From Akkermansiaceae bacterium UBA7890 (GTDB lineage: Bacteria > Verrucomicrobiota > Verrucomicrobiia > Verrucomicrobiales > Akkermansiaceae), in NCBI GenBank assembly GCA_002501065.1, contig DLRK01000117.1:40835-98147 (forward strand): a DNA stretch of 57,313 bases, in the 5' to 3' direction. Positions 28,301 to 35,883 of this stretch are shown one piece after another (the stretch's first letter is position 1; each line of letters starts with the position of its first letter). The notes below the pieces were generated by a model that was given only the letters and a program-made list of their open reading frames with translations, was not told where the DNA came from and ran no database searches. A program made the translations under genes and the position numbers.

Positions 28301-28731
28301 CCTTCGTCGGGTTGATGCCCCTCATGTTCGACAATTCCCTGCAGGCCCAGTTCCTGATCCCCATGGCCGTGTCCCTCGCCTACGGAGTCCTTTTCGCCAC
28401 CGGGATCACCCTCTTTCTCATCCCCTGTGTTCTCCTTGCCGCCGATGACCTCCCGGAAATGGGTCGACGTTTTTTCTCCTGGTATGGGCGTCCCTTCCTC
28501 CCGTCTCCCGAATTTGAAGTATCGGAAAAGAAAATACTCCCTGCGTTCGTGATATGCTGGTTCCTCGGCATCCTGGGTATCCACAGGTTTTATGTGGGAA
28601 AGGCAGGGACCGGAGTTGCCCAATTGCTAACCTTGGGAGGTCTTGGCCTATGGACCTTGATCGACTTCATCATGCTTCTGTGTGGATCCTTCAAGGACAA
28701 TGAGGGGAAAGTCCTTAAAGAGTGGACATAG
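25351..28731 (+). CDS. RND efflux permease with C-terminal TM2 domain
   Basis: A 1126-residue inner-membrane proton-driven exporter of the AcrB/hydrophobe-amphiphile class. The first span is at residues 9-30; the two large periplasmic loops and the repeated membrane halves are complete (TM4 region GVVVDDAIVTGES, TM10 region GVVVNDSLVMVDDIN). The last span of the pump ends near residue 1030 (FLIPCVLLAAD). About 30 residues later comes an extra domain, residues about 1060-1120, with FLGILGIHRFYVGKAGTG and GGLGLWTLIDFIMLL: the TM2 domain (two spans joined by a short turn with a DHRFY-like motif). RND pumps usually end near 1030-1050 residues, so the TM2 part is a fusion. The substrate is not predictable from sequence. 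Confidence 0.92.
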   Translation: MISWFAKNSIAANLLMAGILLAGIYVAFFQITLEMEPDESWGSVYISKKYPGASPTDVQREILIPVENALESLDGVKQLNTDADRGQARIYVEARKGKDLRELKEDIDSLLKTISNIPAPNEPFRIRIPSKSDYKSVIWVVVTGDLPEDELHTAAKRVRDDLLALDGISRVRAFLPREHRIAIELNTEKLEAYSLTPDAVANAIRQSSIDLPAGAIDGPTGRLDIRTKGQAYSLEEFASITVRSSNGARLTLGEIATTITDTNDEEKFISEYNRRPAVRIDVGRIGNENALKIAELVHGYVDDSSGRFPEGIILSTHADRALSLQSRLQTMGSSLLQGALLVMVVLGLFLRPQLAFWVVVGIPVSFAGGIVVMQLFGISANMMSLFGFIIVVGVVVDDAIVTGESVYTRLQRGDNPLEAAIDGTKAVTVPVTFGILTTIVAFLPLLFFDGMTGNFARQIPFVVAPVLLFSLVESKLILPAHLKHLRNSTAKVRSPIRKVQRVAATGLQIFIDKAYAPALKLVIAHRVAAIALFVCMGLLMLGYFAGGRLGYVSIPSVERPEISAVLKLPEHVSLDTTWKYADRIADAAEKMRAEFVDPEKGSIVTNHWRLIGTEHPRHRSYNKAHSVTFLGLMPPGLRTEPGPSNDVVMERWRELIGDLPDNATLKIRTQKTRGDEGEKETDPLEMELRGPDSEAKQDLARQIDRMLEGYDGIANAWVNQRQPQTEIELSLTPRGTELGVTQQALAYQVRRAFYGEEAQRVLRGHDEYRVMVRLPKKQRETFNTLEKMKIRTLAGAEVPLFTVARINFVQAPTFIERNDKAEVVRIGAEPKDKSVDLVRIAKSLKSRTDDLLRDHEDLHIVFTGAVAEAEETKKRLIIGSVALMFALFALLAIPFQSVLQPLYILIVVPFGVIGALLGHIIMDITPSDLSLFGILAMAGVVVNDSLVMVDDINKRVRRGIPLLDAVQQSGRRRFRPIFLTSVTTFVGLMPLMFDNSLQAQFLIPMAVSLAYGVLFATGITLFLIPCVLLAADDLPEMGRRFFSWYGRPFLPSPEFEVSEKKILPAFVICWFLGILGIHRFYVGKAGTGVAQLLTLGGLGLWTLIDFIMLLCGSFKDNEGKVLKEWT

Positions 28732-28874
28732 GCTAAACCAAGCCTTGGCCTGACCCCTCCCAGGCAGAACCTTCGGACAGCAACTTGTAAAAGAGACATG
28801 CCAAGGAAACCCCTGGCACCAATCCCACGGAGACTAGAAACGTATCATCCAGATTTCACGCCTTGAATCGCCCC

Positions 28875-30203
28875 ATGAAGATCCACCGCATTCTCCTCTC
28901 GCTCCTCCCCTTCTTCCTCGCCGCCCCGCATCCTGTTGGCGGTGAGGAACCTCGCCCCAACGTCGTCCTCATCATGGCGGACGACCTCGGTTACCATGAT
29001 CTTTCCTGCTACGGCCACGACCGGATCAGGACCCCCGTCCTGGACGGCCTTGCCCGGGAGGGGGTCAAATTGACCGGTTTCTATGCCGGCGCCACGGTCT
29101 GCACGCCTTCGCGCATGGCACTTCTGACCGGCGCCTACCCAACCCGCCTCGGCTGGACCAGGGGTGTGGTGGGCCACCTCATGAAAAAGGGAGAGGGGCT
29201 GAATCCCGAAGCCCTCACCATGGCGGAAATCTTCCAGGCTTCGGGTTACCGGACCGGGATGTTCGGCAAATGGCACCTGGGCGACGAGCCACCCCTGCGC
29301 CCTCACCGGCAGGGATTCGAGTTCACCTGCTACCTCAACAAGAGCAACAACCAGACCAGGGAAGTCTGGCGGGGCGACGAGGTGATCACCAAGCCCTTTG
29401 ACAACCGCACATTGACCGAGCTGTTCACCACCGAGGCCATCGAGTTCGTGAACACCAGCAAAGCGCGACCCTTCTTCCTCTACCTCCCCTACACCGCTCC
29501 TCATTTCCCGGTCCAGGCCCACCCCGAGTGGAAGGACAAATCACAATTCGGCGTCTTCGGTGACGTGGTGGAGGAACTCGATCATCGTATCGGTCAATTG
29601 CTCAACACCCTCAAGGAGCGGCAACTCGAGAAGAACACCATCGTGATCTTCCTTTCCGACAACGGCCCGGAACCTCTCACCAGGGAATCCAGGGCTGATC
29701 CCTTCCGGGGAAAAAAATGGTCCGCCCTGGAGGGTGGCACCCGGGTGCCCTGTCTGGTTCGCTACCCGGGATCGATCAAGCCCGGACGGAAAAGTGACGC
29801 CCTCATCTCCGCGATCGACCTCCTCCCCACCCTCGCCCATGCCTGCGGCATCGACCTTCGGAAACACAGCAAGGGAAGCCCGGTCATCGACGGTTTAAAC
29901 GTCTGGGCTACTCTCCAGGGAGAGGAAGGCATCCCCCATCCCCGCCAGGACCTCCTCTACTGGCACGGGGGTGATGGGTTCCAGGCCATCCGGATGGGGC
30001 CCTGGAAACTCTTCCCCGATCGCCGCCACGCCGGACTGAAGGGAACCCCCGGTCCGGCCCTCTTCAACCTGGAAAAAGACATCGAGGAAAAAATCGATGT
30101 GAGCATGGACCATCCCGAAAGAGTTTCCGCTCTGCGAAGACTAGCTGAGCGACGTCTCTCCGGAATCGAGGAAAACAAGATGGCCCTCGGTCAGACAAAG
30201 TGA
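28875..30203 (+). CDS. Exported sulfatase (arylsulfatase family)
   Basis: A 442-residue sulfatase that hydrolyses sulfate esters after conversion of an active-site Cys to formylglycine. ATG 28875 is preferred to TTG 28863 because it places the signal peptide (residues 1-23) correctly. Metal-binding Asp36-Asp37 lie in LIMADDLGYHDLSCYG; the formylglycine motif CTPSR is at residues 76-80, followed by the family signature MALLTGAYPTRLG. Conserved GKWHLGD, FFLYLPYTAPHFPVQAHP and SDNGPE segments complete the active site. Length is typical. No functional sulfatase-maturating enzyme is visible in the window (see the fusion protein at 33845), so the activator must be elsewhere. It is followed by a small hairpin and the repeat protein at 30225. 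Confidence 0.94.
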   Translation: MKIHRILLSLLPFFLAAPHPVGGEEPRPNVVLIMADDLGYHDLSCYGHDRIRTPVLDGLAREGVKLTGFYAGATVCTPSRMALLTGAYPTRLGWTRGVVGHLMKKGEGLNPEALTMAEIFQASGYRTGMFGKWHLGDEPPLRPHRQGFEFTCYLNKSNNQTREVWRGDEVITKPFDNRTLTELFTTEAIEFVNTSKARPFFLYLPYTAPHFPVQAHPEWKDKSQFGVFGDVVEELDHRIGQLLNTLKERQLEKNTIVIFLSDNGPEPLTRESRADPFRGKKWSALEGGTRVPCLVRYPGSIKPGRKSDALISAIDLLPTLAHACGIDLRKHSKGSPVIDGLNVWATLQGEEGIPHPRQDLLYWHGGDGFQAIRMGPWKLFPDRRHAGLKGTPGPALFNLEKDIEEKIDVSMDHPERVSALRRLAERRLSGIEENKMALGQTK

Positions 30204-30204
30204 C

Positions 30205-30223
30205 ATACTGACGCAGTATTTTT
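30205..30223 (+). terminator. Small hairpin with T-run between sulfatase and repeat protein
   Basis: A perfect inverted repeat ATACTG-ACG-CAGTAT (30205-30219) is followed by TTTT (30220-30223). It directly follows the sulfatase stop and abuts the next start codon (ATG 30225). It could be a weak intrinsic terminator or a hairpin that hides the downstream start. The stem is short and only one third GC. Confidence 0.4.
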
Positions 30224-30224
30224 C

Positions 30225-31649
30225 ATGTCAACCAGAGTCACTCTCCTGCTCGTTGCGGCCGGATCCTTCTCAATCGGAATGGCCCTGGATCATTTTCTGT
30301 TCTCATCACCAGAGACAACGGCGAGGGACGCGGCAACGGAAGTGCCGACTCTCACACACAAGAGCAACCCGGATCGCACCCGATCCGGGGAATCCACCCT
30401 GGAGAACCCCGGTAAGAATGCGGAGGAACAGGACAACCCTGAAGACGAGCACCTCGCCTCGCAGACTCTCCGGAATCTCATTGAAACCCTGGACCAGGGA
30501 AGACCCGCCGATTTCGCGGCCGCAGCCCGGACCATCCTGGCCATGCCGCCCGGACCCCGGCGACGCGAGGCTCTTCATCGCCTGGCCTCCCACTGGGGCC
30601 GTAGTGATCCCCGGGCCGCCCTGCGCTGGACCGAAGAACTCACCGGGCGCGACCGGTTCGCCACCATGGAAAACGTCCTGCGTGAGTGGTCCGAGAGCGA
30701 CCCCGCTTCCGCAGTGGACTACGTCGCCCAGTTGCCCGGGTCCGAACACACCCTCCATCTCCTGCGCGACCTGAGCCACCGCTGGGCGGAAAACGATCGC
30801 AGTGCGGCCCTCGAATGGAGCATGGCCCTGAATGACCCGGCCCTTCGGATGCGGGCCCTCCAGGGGGTCGCCTCCTCGTGGGCTCAGCATGACCCTGCTG
30901 AAGCGGCCGCTTTTACCACCAACTCCCTCGAAAGTCCCGATGAGCGCCATCGCGTCCTTGAGGCAGTGGCGCGCCGCTGGGCGGAGCGGGATCTGCAGGA
31001 AGCCCTGCAATGGGCACGCGACCTCGAACCCGGCGACCAGCAGCGGGCCACCCGGGCCGTCCTGCGCACGGTGGCTGAGCACAATCCCTCGGAGGCCGCT
31101 ACCCTCTACCACGAAATAGCCAATGGCCTGCCTGCCACCGGCTCCATCAACCGCGAGTATCGCCACATGGCCCAGGAAGTCGCCTCCGTCTGGTCCTCCT
31201 CCAGTCCGGTGGAAGCAGCGCAGTGGGCCCTGACCCTCCCTGAACGCGGCTCCATCCGCCGCGGAGCAGTCGGTGATGTCACCGAACAGTGGATGCGCAT
31301 CGACAGCATGTCCGCCGGCGAATGGGTCCGATCCCTGCCTCCCGGCAACACGCGGGACGAAGCGTCCGAACGCGTGGTCCACATGACCGTCCACTCTGAT
31401 CCGGGTGCCGCCTTTGCCTGGGCCGAGAGCGTCAGTGAGAACGACCGCCGCTTCGGACTCATGCACCACACCCTCACCCAGTGGAGCGAGGTCGATCGCC
31501 CGGCCGCCCAGCAGGCCCTGAGCACAGCCGACATTCCGCCCGAAGTCCGGCATCGCTTCGGAGAGGAACTGGGCCTTGCCCCCGCCCCCACGCCCGATCC
31601 CAGTCCACCTCCGGGAGGGCAACCGGATGGAAAATCCGGGGAGAACTAA
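30225..31649 (+). CDS. Exported or membrane-anchored protein with ten ~33-residue helical repeats
   Basis: A 474-residue protein of no family I can name with confidence. It has an N-terminal signal or anchor (residues 4-24), a polar low-complexity linker (about 30-85), then about ten tandem repeats of 31-36 residues from about 107 to 460. The repeat core is W-x3-DP-x-x-A-x-x-W, for example WGRSDPRAALRWTEEL, WSESDPASAVDYV, WAQHDPAEAAAF and WAERDLQEALQWA. Each repeat would form a helix pair, so the whole is probably a solenoid like TPR or Sel1 but with its own signature. The C-terminus is a Pro-rich tail. A periplasmic scaffold role is inferred from the fold only. Confidence 0.8.
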   Translation: MSTRVTLLLVAAGSFSIGMALDHFLFSSPETTARDAATEVPTLTHKSNPDRTRSGESTLENPGKNAEEQDNPEDEHLASQTLRNLIETLDQGRPADFAAAARTILAMPPGPRRREALHRLASHWGRSDPRAALRWTEELTGRDRFATMENVLREWSESDPASAVDYVAQLPGSEHTLHLLRDLSHRWAENDRSAALEWSMALNDPALRMRALQGVASSWAQHDPAEAAAFTTNSLESPDERHRVLEAVARRWAERDLQEALQWARDLEPGDQQRATRAVLRTVAEHNPSEAATLYHEIANGLPATGSINREYRHMAQEVASVWSSSSPVEAAQWALTLPERGSIRRGAVGDVTEQWMRIDSMSAGEWVRSLPPGNTRDEASERVVHMTVHSDPGAAFAWAESVSENDRRFGLMHHTLTQWSEVDRPAAQQALSTADIPPEVRHRFGEELGLAPAPTPDPSPPPGGQPDGKSGEN

Positions 31650-31662
31650 GTCAACTGCCCGT

Positions 31663-32667
31663 TCAACGCTTCTCCGCTTCGGCCCACCTGGCCACGTGGT
31701 CCTGGTCTGCCTCACTCAACGAGCTGATCGGGATGACAAAGGTTTTGCCGTCCTTTCGCGCAATGGTCACCTTCTCTCCCCTGCTGCTCACGATCCGCGC
31801 CGTGATCGTCCTGCCCCCCTTGTTGGTGAAGGTGCGGAAGGCCTCCTTCACACTCTCTGCCGGATTCTCCTTTTTGAGTGAGTTCCCATCAAAGAAGTCA
31901 AAGACCTCGGCCATCAATCCGGGGTTGTTGTGGATGGTGGGACCGTGATTCCCGCCGGGAATTTCCTTGTAGATGTGATTCATCTTGAGCTCCTTCATCC
32001 TCTGGACAAAGGGGCGCACCATCTGCACCGGCACGACCGTGTCCTTCTCTCCGGTCACAATCATGACGGGGGCCTTGATCTTCTCCAGAATGTCACTACT
32101 TCCCATGTAGGCCGGGGACATCGGCGCCAGGGCAGCCCAGATCCCGGAGTGTGCCGCTCCCAGATAGATCGTTCCACCTCCTCCCATCGAATGGCCGGCC
32201 AGATAGATGCGTTGCGGATCAATGTTGAACTCCTTCCGCACAATCCCGAGAACATTCATGACATCCTTCTCGCTGAGTTCTCCCAGATTCTCGGGATCCT
32301 CCGGTCTTCCACCCAGAAAATTGCCCTTTCCTTTTCCCTGGCTGCCATACCAGCCCCGCTCGTTGTAGCCGTAGGGGGCGACCACCAGATAACCCCGCTC
32401 CTCCGCTTCATCCGTGATCCCCTCGTAACGGATCACCTGGTCCGGATTACTCCCCAGGCCATGGAGCAGGACGAGCAGGGGAGCCTTCCTGGACTTCTTG
32501 TAACTACGCGGCACGTAGAGAGTGTAGTCGATTTCCCTGCCTGCCTCCTTGAACTCATAGCTCCGCTTCTGAATCTTCCCGGCTTCCGTCTGCGCGGAGA
32601 TCGTCCCTGAAAAAAGGCCCAGAAACAGGCACACGCCTGGGATTGCGAATATCCTCATCATCTTCAC
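31663..32667 (-). CDS. Exported PHB-depolymerase-like esterase with C-terminal SHD1 domain
   Basis: A 334-residue protein with a signal peptide (residues 1-25, ending ISA). An alpha/beta hydrolase of the esterase/PHB-depolymerase group follows: LLHGLGSNPDQ oxyanion section at 68-78, nucleophile Ser160 in GHSMGGGG, acid Asp209 in GEKDTVVP, base His241 in GGNHGP. Residues about 277-326 match the SHD1 (SLA1 homology 1) module: FRTFTNKGGRTITARIV, KDGKTFVIPISSLSEADQ. The family suggests ester cleavage of a polymer or feruloyl-type substrate; which one is unknown. Its start overlaps the stop of the coiled-coil protein upstream by four bases (32664-32667), so the two are coupled. Confidence 0.87.
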   Translation of the reverse strand: MKMMRIFAIPGVCLFLGLFSGTISAQTEAGKIQKRSYEFKEAGREIDYTLYVPRSYKKSRKAPLLVLLHGLGSNPDQVIRYEGITDEAEERGYLVVAPYGYNERGWYGSQGKGKGNFLGGRPEDPENLGELSEKDVMNVLGIVRKEFNIDPQRIYLAGHSMGGGGTIYLGAAHSGIWAALAPMSPAYMGSSDILEKIKAPVMIVTGEKDTVVPVQMVRPFVQRMKELKMNHIYKEIPGGNHGPTIHNNPGLMAEVFDFFDGNSLKKENPAESVKEAFRTFTNKGGRTITARIVSSRGEKVTIARKDGKTFVIPISSLSEADQDHVARWAEAEKR

Positions 32668-33647
32668 TCCGTTTGCTGACCTCCACCAATAAAGGATTCC
32701 ATCGCGCGCAGCCCTTCCGTCGCCCCCCGGAGTTGACGACTCTGGGACTCATTGAAAGCCTCCACCTGTTGCGGTGACAGCACATTCGCCACCCCCGCGC
32801 TCATCGCCTCCTGGCCCGCCTGCCAGTCCGCTTCAAGTCGATCGGCAATCCCCGGCTCGGATAATTGATTCAGCACGCCCCGTCCCCTCCACTTCTCATT
32901 GACGTCTCCCTGCTGCCGGGCCTCATGCATCACCTCCACGAGCTGCGTTTCCTGTTCCGGGGTGAGAGGCACTCCTGCCCCTTCCATCGCACGGCGAATG
33001 TCACCCTGGACCTGCTCATGCTCTTCTATCCTGGACTCGTAGTCCTGGTAGCGCTTCCAGTCGGCCTCGTCATTGAGGAACTCGCGCATGGCAGCTTCGC
33101 GTTCATCGTTCGCCTCTTCCCATTTCTGCAGGACCGCTTCCCGGTCTTCCTGCCCCGCGAACATGAGCTCACCCCATAGTTCATCCTCCGAGCCCCCCCC
33201 TGCCAGCCCCAGAAAGTAATCCCGATCTTCATCACTCAGGCCAAGTTTCTCCACCAGCGAACCATAAAGCCGGCTGGCCTTCCGTTTGTTCTCGGCCTGC
33301 TCCATCCGTTTGCCTAAATCGCTCTCCGACCAGGCCTTGATCGCTTCCCCCAGCATCTTCTGCGGATTCTCCTCCCATGCCTTTCTCCGCTCCTCTTCCG
33401 AGTCATTCTTCTCGACGACCGCCCGCTCGCTCTTTGAGGGATCACTGGTCCGGGAAGAGGACGACTGCAATCGTCCGGTCCGGGACCCCGTGCCAGTCCG
33501 GGTTGAACTCCCAACGCTCTTGGCAGGTTTTTCCTCCTTCAGGGCACTCATCTCCTTTTTCAGTTCGGAGACCTGCCCCCATCCAACCACCACCACAACG
33601 GCCAGGATGATGGCCACCAGCGTCGAAATAATAAATCCTGATTTCAT
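32664..33647 (-). CDS. Membrane-anchored coiled-coil protein of unknown function
   Basis: A 327-residue protein with one N-terminal span (residues 4-24, FIISTLVAIILAVVVVVGW), a short coiled coil (VSELKKEMSALKEEK), a Ser/Thr/Arg-rich linker (about 43-80), and an acidic, all-helical domain (about 85-325) full of Glu/Lys/Arg/Gln. Segments such as LSDEDRDYFLGL, GVPLTPEQETQLVEVMHEAR and LSPQQVEAFNESQSRQLRG resemble those of helical periplasmic sensor or Spy/CpxP-like proteins, but I see no decisive motif. It is the first gene of a two-gene operon; its stop is shared with the start of the esterase-SHD1 gene. A 20-base inverted repeat lies just upstream (33661-33680). Confidence 0.82.
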   Translation of the reverse strand: MKSGFIISTLVAIILAVVVVVGWGQVSELKKEMSALKEEKPAKSVGSSTRTGTGSRTGRLQSSSSRTSDPSKSERAVVEKNDSEEERRKAWEENPQKMLGEAIKAWSESDLGKRMEQAENKRKASRLYGSLVEKLGLSDEDRDYFLGLAGGGSEDELWGELMFAGQEDREAVLQKWEEANDEREAAMREFLNDEADWKRYQDYESRIEEHEQVQGDIRRAMEGAGVPLTPEQETQLVEVMHEARQQGDVNEKWRGRGVLNQLSEPGIADRLEADWQAGQEAMSAGVANVLSPQQVEAFNESQSRQLRGATEGLRAMESFIGGGQQTE

Positions 33648-33660
33648 GACTTTTGTTTTT

Positions 33661-33680
33661 TGCCGGATAACACACCGGCA
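33661..33680. repeat. Inverted repeat in the leader of the coiled-coil/esterase operon
   Basis: A perfect 6-base inverted repeat TGCCGG / CCGGCA with an 8-base spacer lies 14 bases ahead of the minus-strand start at 33647. As mRNA it forms a GC-rich hairpin followed by an A-rich stretch up to the start codon. On the same strand a weak -35/-10 (TTGATC, 16 bases, TATTAC) sits further upstream, which would place the hairpin close to the 5' end. It could be an operator or a stabilising 5' hairpin; no factor can be named. Confidence 0.35.
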
Positions 33681-33844
33681 TGTCCTTCACCACCAGTAAT
33701 ACCCTGCATTTTGGACGGATCAAATCCTTCCTGTTAGTAATGGCGCAACGGCCCTTCTGGCTCCGCAGAGAAAGCCCGGCGATTCCCTCTTTTCTTCTAC
33801 AAGGACTGAGCGTTACAACCACTCCCCACCCACGAAGATCACCG

Positions 33845-35773
33845 ATGAGAGCCGCCCTCCTTGTCCTTTCCCTGTTCCCTGCCCTTTCCCTCCTGGCCGG
33901 CGAAGTCAACCCGGGCAATACCGCCCAACTGCCGGACCCGAATGCTGAACTTCCCGCTGATCTCTCCAAACTTCCCCCCACCACCGGTCTCCCTGACCTC
34001 CTCACCTTCGAGGACGGAAGCAAGGTCGAAAACCTTGCCGACTGGAGAAATCGCCGAAGCGAACTGATCCCCCCCCTCCTCTTCTATCAGTACGGCCGCA
34101 TGCCTCCCAGGCCCGACCGCGTCACGGTCCGGGTTGACCGCGTAGGCGAGCACAAGAGCGGACTTGGGACCGAGGAATGGATGACCCTGGTCATCGACAG
34201 CAGGAAAAAACTCAAGATGCGCATCCTGGCCTATGTCCCCCGGACCAGGGGACCCCACCCGGTAATCATCGAGGAAGAGGGCTCCCTCGGAGGGAGCAGC
34301 AACGCCGCCATGTTCATGAAGAAGAACTACCTCTTCATCGAATACGCCCGGGGCGACCTGGCCCCCGACAAGCGGGGCAACGTCGGTCCCGCCCAAGAGG
34401 CCTACCCCGAATTTGACTGGGCCATGCTGGCCGTCTGGGCCTGGGGAGGAATGCGGGTGGTCGACTACCTTGAATCACGACCCGACGTCGATCACGACCG
34501 CATCGCCATCACCGGGCATTCGCGGGGGGGAAAGGCCGCCCTCCTGGCCGGCGCTCTCGATGAACGCATTGACCTGGTGGTGCCCTGCCAGTCGGGAGCA
34601 GGGGGAGCCGGTTCCTCCCGGATCCTCGGACCGGGCGCGGAATCCATCGGCATGAACGACAAGCCGAACTGGTACCATGAGCGCATTCTCCTCTTCGCTG
34701 AAAAAGAAGCCCACCTCCCCTTCGACCAGCATTTCCTCAAGGCCCTGGTCGCCCCCCGCGCGCTCCTCTGCCTGGAGTCCTCTGACGATCTCTTCGCAAA
34801 CCCGGTGGGCACTCACGCGACCAGCAGGGCGGCCATGCCGGTCTTCCAGTTGCACGATCGCGCTCACTTGAACGGCCTGCTCTATCGTCGGGGTGGTCAT
34901 TCCTATTCCGATGAGGACTGGAAATCGCTCCTGGAGTTTGCCGAGTTCGCCTTCTTCCAGCGCCTCCCCCCGGAGGGTAGATCCTTCTGGCAGGAACCAG
35001 TCGCGGTGGAACCGGAGAAACCCTCTCCTGCGAAGGCATCCTTCGTCACCATCGGTGATCCCGGCAACAAACCCGACGAGGAACGGCCCCGCGTCGGCTC
35101 CCACGGAGCAGTCGATCACACCTTTGAAATCGGAACGCACCGGGTCAGCAATGCAGACTACTGCTCCTTTCTCAACGCGGTGGCGCGCAAAGCAGATCCC
35201 CATGGCCTCCACCATCCGAAAATGCGCATCCGGCGCCTTCGCTCCGGGACGGAGCAGGGGGCCTTCGATCACCGCCCTGATTCCGGGACTTCGCATCTGG
35301 CTGTCACCTACCTCTCCTGGTTTGATGCGGCCCGCTACTGTAACTGGCTCCACGGCGGGGAAACCGAACGCGGAGCCTACCACTTCTCCGATGCCACGAA
35401 AGCGGGCCCACGTGCGGAAGGGGCCAGAATCTTCCTTCCCACCGAGGATGAATGGTACAAGGCCGCCTACTACGATCCCGGGAAGAAGAACTACGCCCAC
35501 TTCCGGCGCGGATTCGGAGGAATTGCTTCCGTCTTCAACTCGAACCTTCCCGGAACAAAATGGCAGAACAGTCCCTACGGGATGGCCGATATCGACCACC
35601 AGACCTGGGATTGGACCGAGTCACGGGGCGGAGTCCTCTTCCGTGGAATCCGCTCAAACTCCTGGTTCCAGGGCAACAACCGTCAGGCTGCCGGCCGTTT
35701 TTACAGCAATGCGGATCTTGAACTCGGTAATCTCGGCTTTCGGGTGGCCCGGGCCCTCATCAATCCACGCTGA
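33845..35773 (+). CDS. Exported CE15-like esterase fused to a degenerate FGE-sulfatase domain
   Basis: A 642-residue protein. ATG 33845 gives a good signal peptide (residues 1-19, ending LLAG); upstream open codons from 33680 look non-coding. Residues about 60-375 resemble glucuronoyl esterases (CE15): nucleophile Ser226 in GHSRGGKAALLAG, catalytic base His352 in RGGHSYSDEDW, a YARGDLAPD section and the VAPRALLCLES strand. Residues about 400-642 are a formylglycine-generating-enzyme (SUMF1-like) fold: VSNADYCSFLNAV, YLSWFDAARYCNWL, RIFLPTEDEWYKAAY, WDWTESRGG, GNLGFRVAR. The region where active FGEs have catalytic Cys (near FRGIRSNSWFQGNNR) has none, so this part probably binds a ligand or scaffolds. 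The likely role is lignocellulose or sulfated-glycan esters; this is inference. Confidence 0.85.
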   Translation: MRAALLVLSLFPALSLLAGEVNPGNTAQLPDPNAELPADLSKLPPTTGLPDLLTFEDGSKVENLADWRNRRSELIPPLLFYQYGRMPPRPDRVTVRVDRVGEHKSGLGTEEWMTLVIDSRKKLKMRILAYVPRTRGPHPVIIEEEGSLGGSSNAAMFMKKNYLFIEYARGDLAPDKRGNVGPAQEAYPEFDWAMLAVWAWGGMRVVDYLESRPDVDHDRIAITGHSRGGKAALLAGALDERIDLVVPCQSGAGGAGSSRILGPGAESIGMNDKPNWYHERILLFAEKEAHLPFDQHFLKALVAPRALLCLESSDDLFANPVGTHATSRAAMPVFQLHDRAHLNGLLYRRGGHSYSDEDWKSLLEFAEFAFFQRLPPEGRSFWQEPVAVEPEKPSPAKASFVTIGDPGNKPDEERPRVGSHGAVDHTFEIGTHRVSNADYCSFLNAVARKADPHGLHHPKMRIRRLRSGTEQGAFDHRPDSGTSHLAVTYLSWFDAARYCNWLHGGETERGAYHFSDATKAGPRAEGARIFLPTEDEWYKAAYYDPGKKNYAHFRRGFGGIASVFNSNLPGTKWQNSPYGMADIDHQTWDWTESRGGVLFRGIRSNSWFQGNNRQAAGRFYSNADLELGNLGFRVARALINPR

Positions 35774-35861
35774 GCACCTTCGACTGACCCACCGATTCCA
35801 AGGACGGAACCACCGCCTGACCGACGTGCACGGCAAGGTCGTGGAGAACATCCCGGGGTGA
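35772..35861 (+). pseudogene. 3' remnant of a DUF1501 gene
   Basis: A 29-residue open segment with no start of its own, beginning at the stop codon of the CE15-like gene. It reads EHLRLTHRFQGRNHRLTDVHGKVV in two overlapping pieces: the RLT..QGR..RLTDVHGKVV pattern is the characteristic C-terminus of DUF1501 proteins, identical at RLTDVHGKVV to the intact copy ending at 9329. Everything upstream of this C-terminal tail is gone, replaced by the unrelated CE15-like gene. It marks a deletion or insertion breakpoint at about 35770. Confidence 0.75.
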
Positions 35862-35883
35862 ACCAACCAATCGCCAGAGCGTG

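Noticed and set aside
28732..28874. Terminator after the RND-TM2 gene (TGCCA..TGGCA at about 28799-28818)
   Set aside because: Only a 5-base stem, no T-run.
33845..35773. Calling the FGE-like domain a sulfatase-activating enzyme
   Set aside because: No Cys at the catalytic positions, and it is fused to an esterase.
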